Positions 33,826 to 45,984 of a DNA stretch of 64,000 bases are shown piece by piece (position 1 is the first letter of the stretch; each line of letters begins with the position of its first letter). Origin of the DNA: Salvelinus alpinus (taxonomy: Eukaryota > Chordata > Actinopteri > Salmoniformes > Salmonidae); NCBI RefSeq assembly GCF_045679555.1, contig NC_092094.1:13029612-13093611 (forward strand). The letters run 5' to 3'. The position numbers and the translations under genes were made by a program. The notes beneath the pieces are model-generated. The model saw only the letters and a program-made list of their open reading frames with translations, did no database searches and had not been told where the DNA came from.

Positions 33826-34285
33826 ATGCAATTGGCATGTTGACTGCAGGAATGTCCCCCAAAGCTATTGCCAGAGAATTTAATGTTAATTTCTCTACCA
33901 AAAGCCACCTCCAATGTCGTTTTAGAGAATTTGATGGTACGTCCAACAGGCCTCACAACCACATGCCACGTGTAACCACGCCAGCCCAGGACCTCCACCT
34001 TCGGCTTCTTCACCTGCGGGATCATCTGAGACCAGCCACCCAACTGATGAAACGGAGGAGCATTTTGTCTGTAATAAAGCCCTTTGTGGGGAAAAACTCA
34101 TTCTGATTGGCTGGGCTTGGCTCCCAGTGGGTGGGCCTATGACCTCCCAGGCCCACCCATGGCTGCGCCCCTGCCCAGTTATGTGAAATACATAGATTAG
34201 GGCCTAATGAATTTATTTCAATATACTGATTTCCTTATATGAACTGTAACTCAGTAAAATTGTTGCATGTTGAGTTTATATTTTT
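33826..34285 (+). mobile_element. Internally deleted Tc1-like element
   Basis: Fragments of the transposase N-terminus are readable (ATGTTGACTGCAGGAATGTC, CATGCCACGTGTAACCACGC); HTH-like AKAIAREFNVN at 33860 and RPHNHMPRVTTPAQDLHLRL follow. The catalytic part is missing, and the end near 34285 reads ATTTTTGATCAGTATAG. It is a deletion derivative related in its N-terminus to the element at 58330-59378. Confidence 0.7.
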
Positions 34286-34289
34286 GATC

Positions 34290-35390
34290 AGTATAGATTT
34301 AAAGGCAAAACTGTAACTTGGCCACTCAGGAACATTCACTGTTTTCTTGGTAAGCAACACCAGTGTAGATATGGGCTTGTGTTTTAGGTTATTGAATTGA
34401 TTTCCCAGTGTCTGGTGGAAAGCAGACTGAACAAGGCTTTCCTGTAGGATTTTGCCTGTGCTTAACCCCCTGTTCTTAATAACGATTAAGAGCATACCCA
34501 TAACATAATGCAGCCACCACTGTGGCTGAAAATGTGGAGCGTGGTACTCAGTAATGTGTTGTATTGGATTTGCCTCAAACATAACACTTTGTATTCAAAA
34601 CAAAAAGTGAATTGCTTTGCCAAATGTTAGATGGGATTAGTGCCTTGTTGCAAACAGGATAGATGTTTTGTAATATGTTTTATTCTGGACAGGCTTCATT
34701 CTTTTCACGCTGTCAATTAGGTAAGTATTGTGGAGTCACTACAATGTTGTTGATCCATCCTCAGTTTTCTCCTATCACAGCCATTAAACTCAGTAACTGT
34801 TTTAAAGTCACCATTGGCCTCATGGTGAAATCCCTGAGTGGTTTCCTTCTTCTCCGGCAACTGAGTTAGGAAGGACGCCTGTCTCTTTGTAGTGACTGGG
34901 TGTATTGATACACCATCCAAAGTGTAATTAATAACTTCACCCTGCTCAAAGGGATATTCAATGTCTGCTTTATTCTTTTTTACCCTTCTACCAATAGATG
35001 CCCCTATTGGTAGATGGGTAAAATCTCTATGGTTTTGTAGCTAAATCTGTGTTTGAAATGCACTGCTCGACTGAGGGACCTTACAGACAAGTGTATGTGT
35101 GGGGTACAGCGATGAGTTAGTCATTCAAAAATTATGTTAAACACTATTATTGCACACATAGTGAGTCCATTTTTCTACTGAACTTATTTTGGCTTGCCAT
35201 AACAACAGGGTTAAATACTTATTGACTCAAACTAATTTTTCATTCATTTGTAAACATTTAGAAAAACATTATGGGGTATTGTGTGGAGGCCAGTGACAAC
35301 CAATCTCAATTGAATACATTTTAAATTCAGGCTGTAACACAACAAAATGTGGACAAAGTCAAGACATGTGAATACTTTCTGACGGCACTG
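34290..35390 (-). mobile_element. Degenerate Tc1-like element
   Basis: The right end GAATACTTTCTGACGGCACTG followed by TA (35391-35392) is a Tc1 terminal repeat, and ACCCATAACATAATGCAGCC (34496) is the decayed counterpart of the catalytic-domain region of element B. No frame longer than 120 codons. The left end is unclear. Confidence 0.65.
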
Positions 35391-36000
35391 TATAGCACAC
35401 TGCTCAAGGAGTTTTCTGGAAATTATTTTTGTAAAACTTGCGCAATGCAATTTGTGGAGCAAGTTGAAGAAGACAGACAGAAACAGAGAGAGAGAAATAA
35501 CCGCCAACCAATATGTGAAAGTGATGGAGGTGCCCGCTGTCCTCTCTCTCAAGTAAATAGTTATAATCATTAAGGTGGGGCCTTAATGAGACCAAATGGC
35601 CCTTTTGAAAAGCTCATTAACGTAGTCACTAAGTGTGAACCTCTTGGGGCAGGGGTTCTGGCCCCGTGCCACTCACCCAACTTTATAGTCCTGCGACTTC
35701 ACTGTTACCCTGGAAACCACCGTCACCTTTCTCTGCATCTGTCCTACAGATGAGGGATCTTAATTTGATAATTGTCTCACAACAAGAAAGTAATCCTGCA
35801 GCAACAGGAAATGTGAACTATTGTATGAACTATAACATACATTAAATTAAAGGTCCAATGCAGCCATTTTTATCTCAATATCAAATCATTTCTGGGTAAC
35901 AATTAAGTACCTTACTGTGATCGTTTTCAATTAAAATGGTCAAAAAGAAACAAAATACCTTCTTTGCAAATTTTGTGAGGACTATCTGGGAGTGGTGTGA
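35391..36000. other. cpne8 intron 1 sequence, nothing recognised
   Basis: No exon or transposon termini are seen. Confidence 0.5.
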
Positions 36001-36004
36001 GTAT

Positions 36005-36190
36005 TTGTATTTATTATGGATCCCCATTAGTTCTTGTCAAGGCAGCCGCTACTCTTCCTGGGGTTTATTATGGATCCCCATTAGTTCTTGTCAAGGCAGC
36101 CGCTACTCTTCCTGGGGTTTATTATGGATCCCCATTAGTCCCTGCCAAGGCAGCATCTACTCTTCCTGGGGTTTATTATGGATCCCCAAA
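36005..36190. repeat. 57-bp tandem repeat, about 3 copies
   Basis: TTTATTATGGATCCCCATTA through GCTACTCTTCCTGGGG recurs at about 57-bp spacing. A diverged related piece is at 38876-38930 (GGATCCCCAATGGCGACTGC). Confidence 0.88.
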
Positions 36191-36923
36191 ACATTACAAT
36201 ACATTCATAACAGATTTCCCAACACACTAACTGTGTGCCCTCAGGCCCCTACTCAACTACCACATATCTACAACACAAAATCCCAAAAATTGCAGGACAT
36301 TTCCTGCAACAACAGGGTGATCAAATTAAGATCCTACACCTATATATGATCCAGCTCTTGTGCGATTTAGGCCCCTGGAGCCTCTATGCTCTGGGTCTTG
36401 TACCATTTAACCGTTTGTGGCCTTTACATTACATCCTGCAGTGTTGTTAATGTTTTGCTACAGGTCTATTAGCTCGCTGGCAAATTGCAACAAGACTAGG
36501 GGACCTGGGCACCTCCATGACAAATCAGGGCCTTGTCACACCCTAATCTGTTTCACCTGTCCTTGTGCTTGTCTCCACCCCCTCCAGGTGTCGCCCATCT
36601 TCCCCGCTTATCCTCTGGGTATTTATACCTGTGTTTTCTGTCTGTCTGTGCCAGTTTGTCTTGTTTGTTCAAGTCAACCAGCGTTTTGTCTCTGCTCCTG
36701 GTTTCCCCCCAGTCTCTCCTTTTCTCGTCCTCCTGGTTTTTGACCTTGACCTTGGCATCGACCTCTGCCTGTCTGCCGTCCTGTACCTTGGCCCTACTCT
36801 GGATTATCGACCCCTGCCTGCCTTAACCTGTCATTTGCCTGCCCCTGTTGTTACAATACACATTGTTACTTCACACAGTCTACACTTGGGTCTTACCTTG
36901 ATTCCTGATAGTACAAACTGGCC

Positions 36924-37196
36924 ATGACTGACCAAGCAGACTTGGACCACCTCCGCAACGCCATCTCCTCCCAAGGATCCACCATTGGTAGGCATGAGGA
37001 GTTGCTTCGCGGTCTGATGGAAGGGTTCCAGGCCGTGGCAGAACGTCACGACCTAGCATTGGACGCATTGCGGGAGAAATTCCGTGGGTTGCCTACTAGA
37101 CAGCCTACCACGACGGTAACCTCCCAGCCCCTCTGTAACCCGGCTGGTAGCAGCGCTGTCACCCCTTCAAGAGACATAGCTCATTTGTTGAAGTGA
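36924..37196 (+). pseudogene. Gag N-terminus of the gypsy-like element
   Basis: ATG at 36924 opens 90 codons: MTDQADLDHLRNAISSQGST with heptad-like AERHDLALDALREKF, a short coiled coil typical of gypsy gag starts. The frame ends at a deletion joint near 37196. Confidence 0.75.
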
Positions 37197-37545
37197 GTAC
37201 ACTGGTGGGTCTTCAAGATAATTGTTCGTCTCCCCTTACTCGCCCCGCTCTCCATGCCACCCTGCTGTGGGGCGACCAGTTCAAGTCTCTCCAGGTACTC
37301 ATCGACTCGGAGGCCGATATGAGTCTCATGGACGTTACACTGGCGTCCGAGGTAGGCAACCCCACTCAACCCCTCTCCATTCCCATGGGAGTTAGAGCGC
37401 TGGACGTGCGCTCTATAGGCCGGGTCACGCACCAGACCACCCCCGTCAACCTACGAGTGTCGGGGAACCACAACGAGACGATCCAATTCCTGCTGGTTAG
37501 GTCTCTGCAGGTTCCCGTGGTATTGGGATTCTCTTGGCTCCAGTG
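37193..37545 (+). pseudogene. Aspartic protease fragment of the gypsy-like element
   Basis: Readable as ATLLWGDQFKSLQVLIDSEA, DMSLMDVTLASEVG and VPVVLGFSWL. The active-site triplet is DSE where DSG/DTG is expected, so the Gly is lost. RT and beyond are deleted; the frame runs into the partial LTR. Confidence 0.75.
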
Positions 37546-37799
37546 TCTTGTTTGTTCAAGTCAACCAGCTTTTTGTCTCTGCACCTGTTTTTCCCCAGTC
37601 TCTCTTTTTCTCGGCCTCCTGATTTTTGACCTTGGCCTCGACCTCTGCCTGACCTGAGCCTGCCTGCCGTCTTGTACCTTGGCCTCTACTCTGGATTATC
37701 GATCCCTGCCTGCCTTGACCTGCCATTTGCCTGCCCCTGTTACAATAAACATTGTTACTTCACACAGTCAGCACTTTGGTCTTAGCTTGATTCCTGATA

Positions 37800-40333
37800 T
37801 GCCTGTCTATAAGAATTGAAATAGCAATGTGGGCCCTCCCACAATTGTCAGATACTGACGTCAATATTGATATCTTACCCCCAAGAGACATACGTCACTC
37901 CCAAGAGTCAATGTATGATTCCAATAATGCTCACATGTAAAGAGTGAACCACACACTGAACAGTTAAACCTTAGTAGGCCTATTCCTAAGACTCTCGCTG
38001 TCAGAGCCTACTCTGAGGCAACCTGATTTGATGAGCCATAGAAAAACTGCTCCTTTCTAAATCTGCACCAACTATCAAAATGACCACTGTAGAACAGTGC
38101 TGCTTCTAAATTGTAGGTGTATTCTGTACAGAGATAAATTCACAGTATGCATAGATTAGGAGACAGTGAGTGTCTCCATTCATTCATTCCTACCCATGGT
38201 GACATATTGACCCAGCAGCTCCACGAGGATCTAAAGTCCCTGGAGGTTGGGATCCCTGCTCAATACAGCCACATCACAACACCTCAATTCTTCAATAGGA
38301 TACCCTTTCATACCCTTTCTGCCTCTTGTCTGCCCAAAGGTCTCCCATAATAAGACTGTCTCCCTCCTGTAGCTCAGACCATCCAGATGACAGCATCATC
38401 CCAATCTAGGCTAACACTTTCTCAAGTGGACACTTTCAAAACAGAAATCTCTCTTAGAGGCATCATGCACCTCCTTTTTTTGAAAGGACAATGACTGACA
38501 TATTTGAATGAATTATGCATAAAGGAAACTAGGCTATATCTTTGTATTTTTAAATTGTATTTTCAGTGTACAAGTGGATACATCAGAGGGGGCATGTGCC
38601 ACTTCTTATTAAACGTTTCATAATAAAGAATCAAAGCTCTTTTGATCCTTAAGGCCCTGAAGCCGCAAGCCTCTTGAGCACATATCTAGACACACGACGC
38701 AGACTATAGTACTGGGAGATGGTGATAGTGCCTCATCAACTATAAGTCTGTGTCCCAAATGGCACGCTATGGGCCCTGGTAAACGGTATATAGGAAATAG
38801 GGTGCCATGTGGAATGCAGCCAAACTCCTGATTGTCACTGCTGCTGTGGCAGCAGATTGGAGATATGTTTCTGATTTGTATTTGATTAGGATCCCCAATG
38901 GCGACTGCTATTATCACTGGGGTCCTACACATAACCAAAAAGGCATTAAGACCAAATACTTTACAATTTACATACATTTAAAAACATTAACATGTAGTGT
39001 GCATGTGTGTGTGTGTGTGCATCTATCAGTTACACATACATGTCAGTACATTGACATCTTACAGTAATTGGGTCTGAACTAATCAATGTATCCGTTCTCT
39101 GTTCTGCTTTACTACACTGCATGGCATGCTGATGTTTCTGGGTTAATTGACTGAAAGGTCCCCTTGAAGGACTTAACCCATTACCATTCTATGTCAAAAC
39201 TTTAAGGGGTGGTCCTAGGAGTCCTGAAATAACTATCATCATCATCAAGACCCAGCTTTAAAGCCTATAAACCATCTTATATGACTGTAAACAATGTCAA
39301 ACAGTATGCACTTCAACATACATAGAAAATAGACAGTATCACAATTTACAACCCCTCTCAATTAAGTCACCACAAAGAGCATAGCAACTGCATTCCCTTT
39401 AAAAATACATCCAAAAAACAACCTCACAACTACGTAGGCTATTTATCCATTCTATACACCGCCACAAGAATAAACATAGGCAGAATAAAATGTCAGTTTG
39501 GCTTAAAGAAACAAGCTGTAATGGCGATCTGATATTCAGCACCATTGAAGCAGAAAGCGACAGAATGTGAATCAGAATTCGGAAGTTCAGCACCACATGA
39601 GTGGACAGAGACCGTCTCATGTGCACCGTGCAGCCACTCCCACTCAGAGAATCCCCGTGTGTGTGTGTGTGTATGTGTGTGTGTTAAATGATGTCCACAG
39701 TGAGTCTTGTGACTGACCGTGTGACCAACCAGCCGCGGGAGCATCACCTCATTCTGGTAGAAGGAACTCCGCGAGGACCCCGGCTGAAGGAGGCGCGTGG
39801 CTCTTACGCAACATGGAGCCCGAGCCAGCCAGATGCGGCTCCAGTTGTACTTGTATCTGACTGGAAGTCACATCTCTCCGGGGAGATGCAGTTAAAGCAT
39901 CCATAAATTATCTCAGTTGCATCATCCATTTTCTGGACGGCGGTTTGTTTAGTTAATTGGAGCCCAAAGGGAAGCGCGAGAGCTTTCACGTTAAGAAACA
40001 CTAAAAACCACGTTCTTCTAGGGTCATAAACTTGATTTAAACATTCCTCAAATGTCACCTTGATTGATAAACCTATAAAGCAATAATGATAATAGTTAAA
40101 CTGACAAGATATATTGACATTTATCATATGGTTATGATTAACATACGTTTGTTTTCTGGCCACATAAAATAAAATGAATTGTTAGTGCTAGAATGCTTGA
40201 TGGAAATGTATTGAAAACTTGCAGTACACCAATCATCATAAGCACCGTTCTCCATAATCTTAAACTGCAAGCATTCCGATTCCACTTAATAGCAATGTGA
40301 AGGAATGCTGAACAGCCCCTCTAGCCTACTCAC
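37800..40333. other. cpne8 intron 1, promoter-proximal part
   Basis: Mostly unique. A palindromic salmonid repeat fragment (GGGTGCCATGTGGAATGCAG) is at 38750-38820; short TG runs are at 39005-39020 and 39655-39682. No further exon identified. Confidence 0.5.
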
Positions 40334-40428
40334 CTACACGACACCGTGAGCTCAACTTTGGTGGCGGGAATGGCAGCGGTGAACGGGTCAAAGTCTCCAA
40401 TACACGCCATATTCATAAAGCTACTCAT
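40334..40428 (-). CDS. cpne8: Copine exon 1 with start codon
   Basis: ATG at 40428 (minus) opens MSSFMNMACIGDFDPFTAAI then PATKVELTVSC and a split Arg codon before donor GTGAGT. The segment AAIPATKVELTVSC matches the conserved start of copine C2A. The exon is 95 coding bases; its last 2 bases join exon 2 in frame. The ATG context (GACG before ATG) is acceptable and two later in-frame ATGs are possible. Assignment to cpne8 rather than another copine rests on the linked kif21a-like gene and on sequence resemblance; cpne5 or cpne9 cannot be fully excluded. Copines act at the cytoplasmic face of membranes in calcium signalling. Confidence 0.88.
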
Positions 40429-40620
40429 CGTCGAAATCTCCCGTTAAACCGTCCTTTTTCGGTCGTATAAAATAAGGAAGCAACCGTTAAAAACGGTGCG
40501 CTGATTAGGGTCGCCGTTGCATGAGGCTGCGAGAGGAGTGTTGCCCACAACAGACCAGCGTCATGTGTGACCGTTGAAAGATTCATCTCATTCTAGGACG
40601 CAGAGCTGAGAACGAGGTAG
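40429..40620 (-). promoter_or_regulatory. Presumed 5' UTR and core promoter of cpne8
   Basis: Directly upstream of the ATG; relatively CpG-bearing compared with flanks (CGTCCTTTTTCGGTCG, GGTCGCCGTTGC). TATTTTATACG on the sense strand lies about 42 bp before the ATG and is too close to be a normal TATA box. The start site cannot be fixed from sequence alone. Confidence 0.4.
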
Positions 40621-42530
40621 TAGCCTATTATATGGGTGATAGTGCGGAGGGTGGGAAGCTCACAAGGTCAGCCTAAACACTTGCAGAAATAACATTGGAA
40701 AAATAAACAAGATAACATATTATAGGAGGCCTAAAGGCTACTGTGCTAATGTTTTTAGGCAGCCATTGCAAATGCTTTATTGCATAAATTAACATAAGGA
40801 TTTGTAGCACGATAATGCTTTGAATATATCTATTGAATGATAATACATTACAAATAAATAATGAAATCCTCGAGGAAGACATTTCTTTGACACTACAAGG
40901 GCATCATGGGCCACCTGGTTTTCACTGCCACTGTCTGGACATTTCCAAATAAAACAATTTGCTGTCAAGACATTGAGTGTCCACCTGGTTTCATCTCAAA
41001 ATAGTATAGCAGGTTGATTAAATCATATTGCACGCCAGCACACACAGTTATCCGCTTGCTTGGGTTTTGACAGCGATGAAAGTGATGAAGACAGGCGCAC
41101 CAAAGCCCGATGAGAAGAGACCACCTGAGCAAATCGCTCAATTAACAAGTGACTGATTTCTCTACCAGACGCAGCAGCCCAGTGAGCTGAAATAGGAACA
41201 CCTGCGTCAAATTAGATTATAGTTTAGTCTTAAATGAGCGTTTTAATCAGTGTGCCCAAAAGCTGATTAATTGCCACAACGTCATATCTTCAGGCGCAGT
41301 TACTGAAGCCTAGGGTGCAGGGTCTTGATCTATTATATCCTGAGACAGAATTGCTTGATCCAATCTGCCATTTACATTAAAACACGTTCAATGGGTTTAT
41401 TACTTTAAAGACATATTGTGGAGTTTGTGTTTTAGGCCACGGTCATTCCTGCCACAAGGGACGGGGCTGCAGCTAGTCGCTGTTCTGCGGTGCTGAATTT
41501 GGGAACTCCGCTATCGCCTCTGCCCACAGTTCTGAAGGGCATTCTGCACTTAAGTCAACATGCTCTGTAAATACTGTAGGGTAAGAAAGCTATCGTTTCA
41601 ACAAAAAAAAGGCCACTATACAGATCATTCCATTGAAAACATTATACACTTTGTCTTGTAACTATTGGTTCTAACATGTATTATTTCCTAAGTCTATAAC
41701 TAATTTAATAACTTATTTTGGTTTTACCAGAAGTTCAATTGTCAACACACACGTAGGCTACCAATGTGTTCTATTCTGAAAATTAAACATTCTCTGCGAT
41801 AAAATCATCATGAGCAAAACCACAGCTGTTAAATCATTTACAGTACAATTTCATGTATTTTCTATTGCAAAGGGCACACTACAAACTGAGAGACACGGAA
41901 CTGGCAATTCGGAGACCTTTGCTTTACTCTGTAGTTCTAAAATATTCACCTACACCCTGAAATTGAATTTCATATCATCACAGTTAAACATGCCTTAAAC
42001 ATTTAGGGACGTTTTTTCATTGAGTTCAGGACTTGCCTTATCTGTCTCTGAGGAACTAGCCCTTACGTGCAGCAATCATTGATCTAGTTCAGTACAGAAT
42101 ATTTTAGGATAATAGTCATTTTGAAAATAGTCTGAGATTTGGTTCTGGTTTTCCGGATGAGTTACAAGTAAATAACAGTTTTCACTTGGATGTTTGTGCT
42201 CCAAAATTATATTGTAAGCAATGAGGTCATTACAATGTACAGCTAGCCATTCTGTGCCTTGCTTGTTGATTAATTACAAGTGACACTACTGCCATCTAGA
42301 GGATACATCTGGTTAGTATTTAGAAAATAAAATGCTATTTTGAAACCCTGCTCCCTTCCAGTAAGCATAGCTTTTTAATGTAGGTGAATGCCTTACTTTC
42401 ACTTATCCAATCAGGTTCGTAGATCAGTGAGTACTACAGCTCCAATCCTTGTAGTGCACTTCTTCATCAGTGCTCTCCCCCTCAATCCTCAACCTCCCTC
42501 AAAATAAACAGACCCAGATGTACACACATA
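40621..42530. other. Intergenic interval between kif21a and cpne8
   Basis: About 1.9 kb with no supported exon or transposon. It should hold the 3' end region of kif21a and distal promoter of cpne8. Confidence 0.5.
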
Positions 42531-44454
42531 GGGTGGTTTTTGAAGGATGACATTTATTTCACCAGGCATCTGACATCAGAACTGCTACAGTACAGAGTCA
42601 GCCATTTTGGGGAGGGCCGTCTACAGTTAAACTCCAGAAGGGAACCCAGGATTGGTTTTAATACATACAGTTTAACAGAACAAGAGAATCAGGGCTGCAT
42701 CTGAAATTGCAACCTATTCCCTATATAGTGCACTAGCTTTTGACCAGGGTTCATAGTACTATGTACAAAAGTAGTGCACTATATAGGCAATAGGGTGCCA
42801 TTTCAGACTCAGACCAAGAAACATAACAGGCTGACACAGGGTCAGGGAGAGAGGTTCTGTTCAAAAGCATTAAGAGTGCTGTTAGAACACCGTCTCTGAA
42901 TTATGGTCCTCAGTTTCCCTTGTAGAGCGAGTTCTGGTGATCTACAATGCTGACCTTCAGTTGACTTCATCATACAATACTGTTAACATATAGATCATGT
43001 GTTGCTGGCTGCTGCTACTAGTCCTTTAATAACATTCAATAGTTCCAGCAGACAGCAGATACAATTAATCATTTGACAGTTAGTTCATCTTACACCATAG
43101 TTGGGGTCAATTCCATTTAAAATCTAGTCAATTTAGGAAGTACACAAAAATGCCATCTCTAATTTGTGTTACTTTCTGAATTGACTGGAATTGAAATGGT
43201 ATTGACCCCAGCCCTGGCTCACAGCAATCACAAATATGGCAGTTGTAATGTGCAGTAAAACTGGCACACAGGATACAACCACCATACACTGGGGACTTCC
43301 AGGACCAGGATAGGAGAGGCTTACAGTACAGGCACAGGTAAACGGCTCCTCTCCTCCTCACACTTTACATTATTATATACAGTACGTAACTACGGTTACC
43401 AGGTGGACCTCACCTGGGGTCTAGAACAGAAGACCTCTATGGGTCAAAGGTGAGCAAACAACTTAGCAGCACAGGCATTAGGTTAGTTCACAACTTTTAG
43501 AGGGAGGGTGTGGTAACAGCATTAAGAGGAGAATCGTACATTACTACATAGATATAAATTATGAGTGAGTGAAGACAGTCAGTGTATCCTCAAAGAGACA
43601 TTGTATTTGCACATAGAGTCAGTAAGGATTACGTGTAAAGACTAAGATAGCAGACAGAAGGTGACTGACTGAAGGCGTTTTCCAAGTGGTTACAAGAGTA
43701 TTGTTAGTTAGTGTATCCAGTTGACAGGTAAAGTACAAGACAAGTTTTACAATTTGATCAGCTACAATAAGTGGGAGCTGAATTCGAAGCAAAATAACAT
43801 TTAAACCAAGCGGTGATTTAAGGGGGTGCGGTGATTTGTCAGTTGACATAAAGCCACATTGATATCAGATAAGGAGAGACAGTGGTTCTGCCTACAGTGC
43901 TTCTGTTCCTTTGCTGTGCCACTGGAGAACCTGGTCCGGGTCTTGTAGGCCAGCTACAGAGCCCAGTGGCCAGCTACAGAGCCCAGTGGCCCACCCATCC
44001 TCTTTATCTCCTCTCCGCACCACTCTCCTTCATTAACTCCCCCAGCCCAGAAAGACCCTCAAGATCTGCCTCTATATGTATGTATGTATGTGTGTATGTG
44101 TGTCTAAATATGACCCTTGTGGGCTTACTAAATACTTAATATGAGCTGAGAGGGAAAGATGTCTACCAAGCAAACAGAGTATTTATTCTGCACAAGTCAG
44201 TGCAACTGCCAGGCAGGTTAGACTAGATATATTTCCCTAAGGATACATATATCTCACTCTGGAGAAAGACTACAGCTACTTTTGCTGAGATAAGATTCCA
44301 TTCCTGCGGGCTTGCGCAGTTGTCATGGTTACAATATGTGGGAGCTGGGGGGGGGGGGGTGGTTTCCATGGTTTCCAAGGTGAAAGGTCAGAGGTAAAAG
44401 TGCTAGTCAGCAGCGTCCAAGGTTAAGGGTCACGGCGGGAGGTCACGGCCATGT
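42530..44454 (-). other. kif21a: kif21a 3' UTR (inferred)
   Basis: Follows the stop codon. AATAAA on minus occurs at 44182-44187 (about 270 nt after the stop) and at 42553-42558 (about 1.9 kb after), giving short and long UTR candidates. The distal part contains a palindromic salmonid repeat at 42715-42810 (CTATATAGTGCACTAG and GTAGTGCACTATATAG). Confidence 0.5.
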
Positions 44455-44548
44455 TCAGTTATTGGCCACCTCGTCAGTGGTGTCCGCCGTTGTCTCTAAG
44501 GTACTGTCGAGTCCGCCCCGGGCACGCCAGATCTTCACTGTTCGATCA
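44455..44548 (-). CDS. kif21a: kif21a terminal exon with stop codon
   Basis: Acceptor TTGATAG at 44549-44550; one base completes an Asp, then DRTVKIWRARGG, a last WD40 strand, and an acidic tail ending TTDEVANN before TGA at 44455-44457. The tail resembles KIF21A (short acidic C-terminus after the propeller) more than KIF21B. Length 94 = 1 + 93, in phase with the upstream exon. Confidence 0.93.
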
Positions 44549-44642
44549 CTATCAAATTACAGAGCAGAAAAACAGTGTCACTGCATTGGCTGCATCCAGG
44601 CGCTTGTGTGCGTGCGTGTGTGTTTGTGGTTCTGTGACTCAC

Positions 44643-44842
44643 TCAGATGCTGTGAAGAGGTGGCTGCTGTTGGTGGAGATGCCGTTGATGGGGCTCTCGT
44701 GGCCCTTGAGTTCCCCCAGGGCCCCCAGTGTGTCTGTGTGCCAAAGCTTGAGCACCCCTCCTCTACAGCCACTCAGCAGGGCCGGAGAGCCAGGCACCAC
44801 ACCCAGGGCACACACCCAGTCACGGTGGGCATTGGGCACTAG
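44643..44842 (-). CDS. kif21a: kif21a exon, WD40 repeats near C-terminus
   Basis: Codes [20 protein letters not shown] then [20 protein letters not shown] and [12 protein letters not shown], two WD40 blades with GH and LW signatures. Acceptor AACAG, donor GTGAGT; 66 codons plus two bases. This part of KIF21 kinesins is the cargo and tubulin-interacting propeller that contributes to control of microtubule growth. Confidence 0.95.
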
Positions 44843-45260
44843 CTGTTAGACATACAGACAACTTAGTACATACAGACTCCGTTTCCCATTCAACTAGTTT
44901 TCAGGTAGCAGTGTTTATCAAAGAAAACACTTTCCATTTAAAATACCTGCCCCTCACTTCAAGCACCACCTCCCCAAAAGCATGATTCACCAAAATAGTC
45001 AGGGACACTTCTCCCTCTGTTACACAGATTAGCATTTATTGTTATTAATCTTTCCCTGGAAGTCACTGACTGGCAAAGCCACAAAGTCATAATCTCTCAT
45101 TTTAAACCTAACCCTAAATGAAGAAAACTAATTTTAGTTTGCATACATTTTTTAATACATAGCCAATTCTGACTTTGCAGCTGGCCCATCTAGAAGAAAT
45201 CTCTCAGTTCTGGCTCCAGGGCAAGATTCATGCCAATAAACGTCAATCTGTATCTCTTAC

Positions 45261-45431
45261 CTGCAGTAGGTCTTTGCGGGCTAGGTCCCACTTCTTAATG
45301 CCGTTGTCCCTGGAGCCACTGAAGAGGACGTCCCCCTGCACCACCAGGGACTCGATACCATCGTAGTGGGGAGGCTCAAAGTTGTGTGTGGGGCCAATAG
45401 CACCCAGGGCCCCCTCTGCCACGTCAAACAT
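45261..45431 (-). CDS. kif21a: kif21a exon, WD40 repeats
   Basis: Starts [20 protein letters not shown] and continues [20 protein letters not shown] and [17 protein letters not shown]; 57 codons, phase 0 at both ends. [10 protein letters not shown] and [13 protein letters not shown] are hallmark KIF21 strings, and the D(V)xEGALG segment favours KIF21A. Its acceptor TGTTTCAG at 45432-45433 is the last member of a 38-bp tandem array that repeats the splice junction. Confidence 0.96.
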
Positions 45432-45806
45432 CTGAAACAGACAGCCCATAAACAGCACTAGTCAAACACCTGAAACTGACAGCCCATAAACAACACTAGT
45501 CAAACATCTGAAATAGACAGCCCATAAACAGCACTACTCAAACACCTGAAACAGACAGCCCATAAACAGAACTAGTCAAACACCTGAAACAGATAGCCCA
45601 TAAACAGAACTAGTCAAACACCTGAAACAGACAGCCCATAAACAGAACTACTCAAACACCTGAAACAGACAGCCCATAAACAGCACTACTCAAACACCTG
45701 AAACAGACAGCCCATAAACAGAACTAGTCAAACACCTGAAACAGACAGCCCATAAACAGCACTACTCAAACACCTGAAACAGACAGCCCATAAACAACAC
45801 TACTCA
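45432..45806 (-). repeat. 38-bp tandem array carrying copies of the exon's 3' splice site
   Basis: Ten copies at exact 38-bp spacing starting 45432, 45470, 45508 and so on to 45774. On minus each reads GGGCTGTCTGTTTCAG followed by RTGTTTGAC, the first nine exon bases. The first (rightmost in sense, nearest exon) is the genuine acceptor; nine are intronic decoys. Confidence 0.93.
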
Positions 45807-45984
45807 AGTCACAGCAGAGAATCACCTAGGCTAATTCGTATTACATAGAAAACAAATACAAAATCCAACATGATCCATATGCAAACATGAAACAACATGC
45901 AGAAAAAGGTCTCTGACTGAAACATCAACAAATAAATAATTCAGAGATGTAATATCGTGTGTGTTAACTTCTTTTCTACAATGA

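Larger units (their letters stand above)
36534..37799 (+). mobile_element. Internally deleted gypsy-like LTR element
   Basis: A 5' LTR starting TGTCACACCCTAATC (36534, to about 36915) is followed by a gag start and protease fragment. From 37543 a second copy of the LTR 3' two-thirds (TCTTGTTTGTTCAAGTCAAC) runs to 37799 (GCTTGATTCCTGATA). The 5' part of the 3' LTR and most of gag-pol are deleted. No matching target duplication identified. Confidence 0.78.

Noticed and set aside
39688..40163. Overlapping frames of 72-119 codons just left of cpne8 exon 1
   Set aside because: No splice support, no recognisable motif, and both strands equally open.
43128..43361. 77-codon minus-strand frame in the presumed kif21a 3' UTR
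   Set aside because: No similarity or splice signals; consistent with untranslated sequence.
44451..44849. Plus-strand frames over the kif21a terminal exons
   Set aside because: Shadow frames; the minus strand has splice-supported WD40 coding.
45432..45806. 38-bp repeat considered as a CRISPR-like or exon-duplication array
   Set aside because: No spacers; units contain only 9 exon bases and the intron end, so no duplicated exon.
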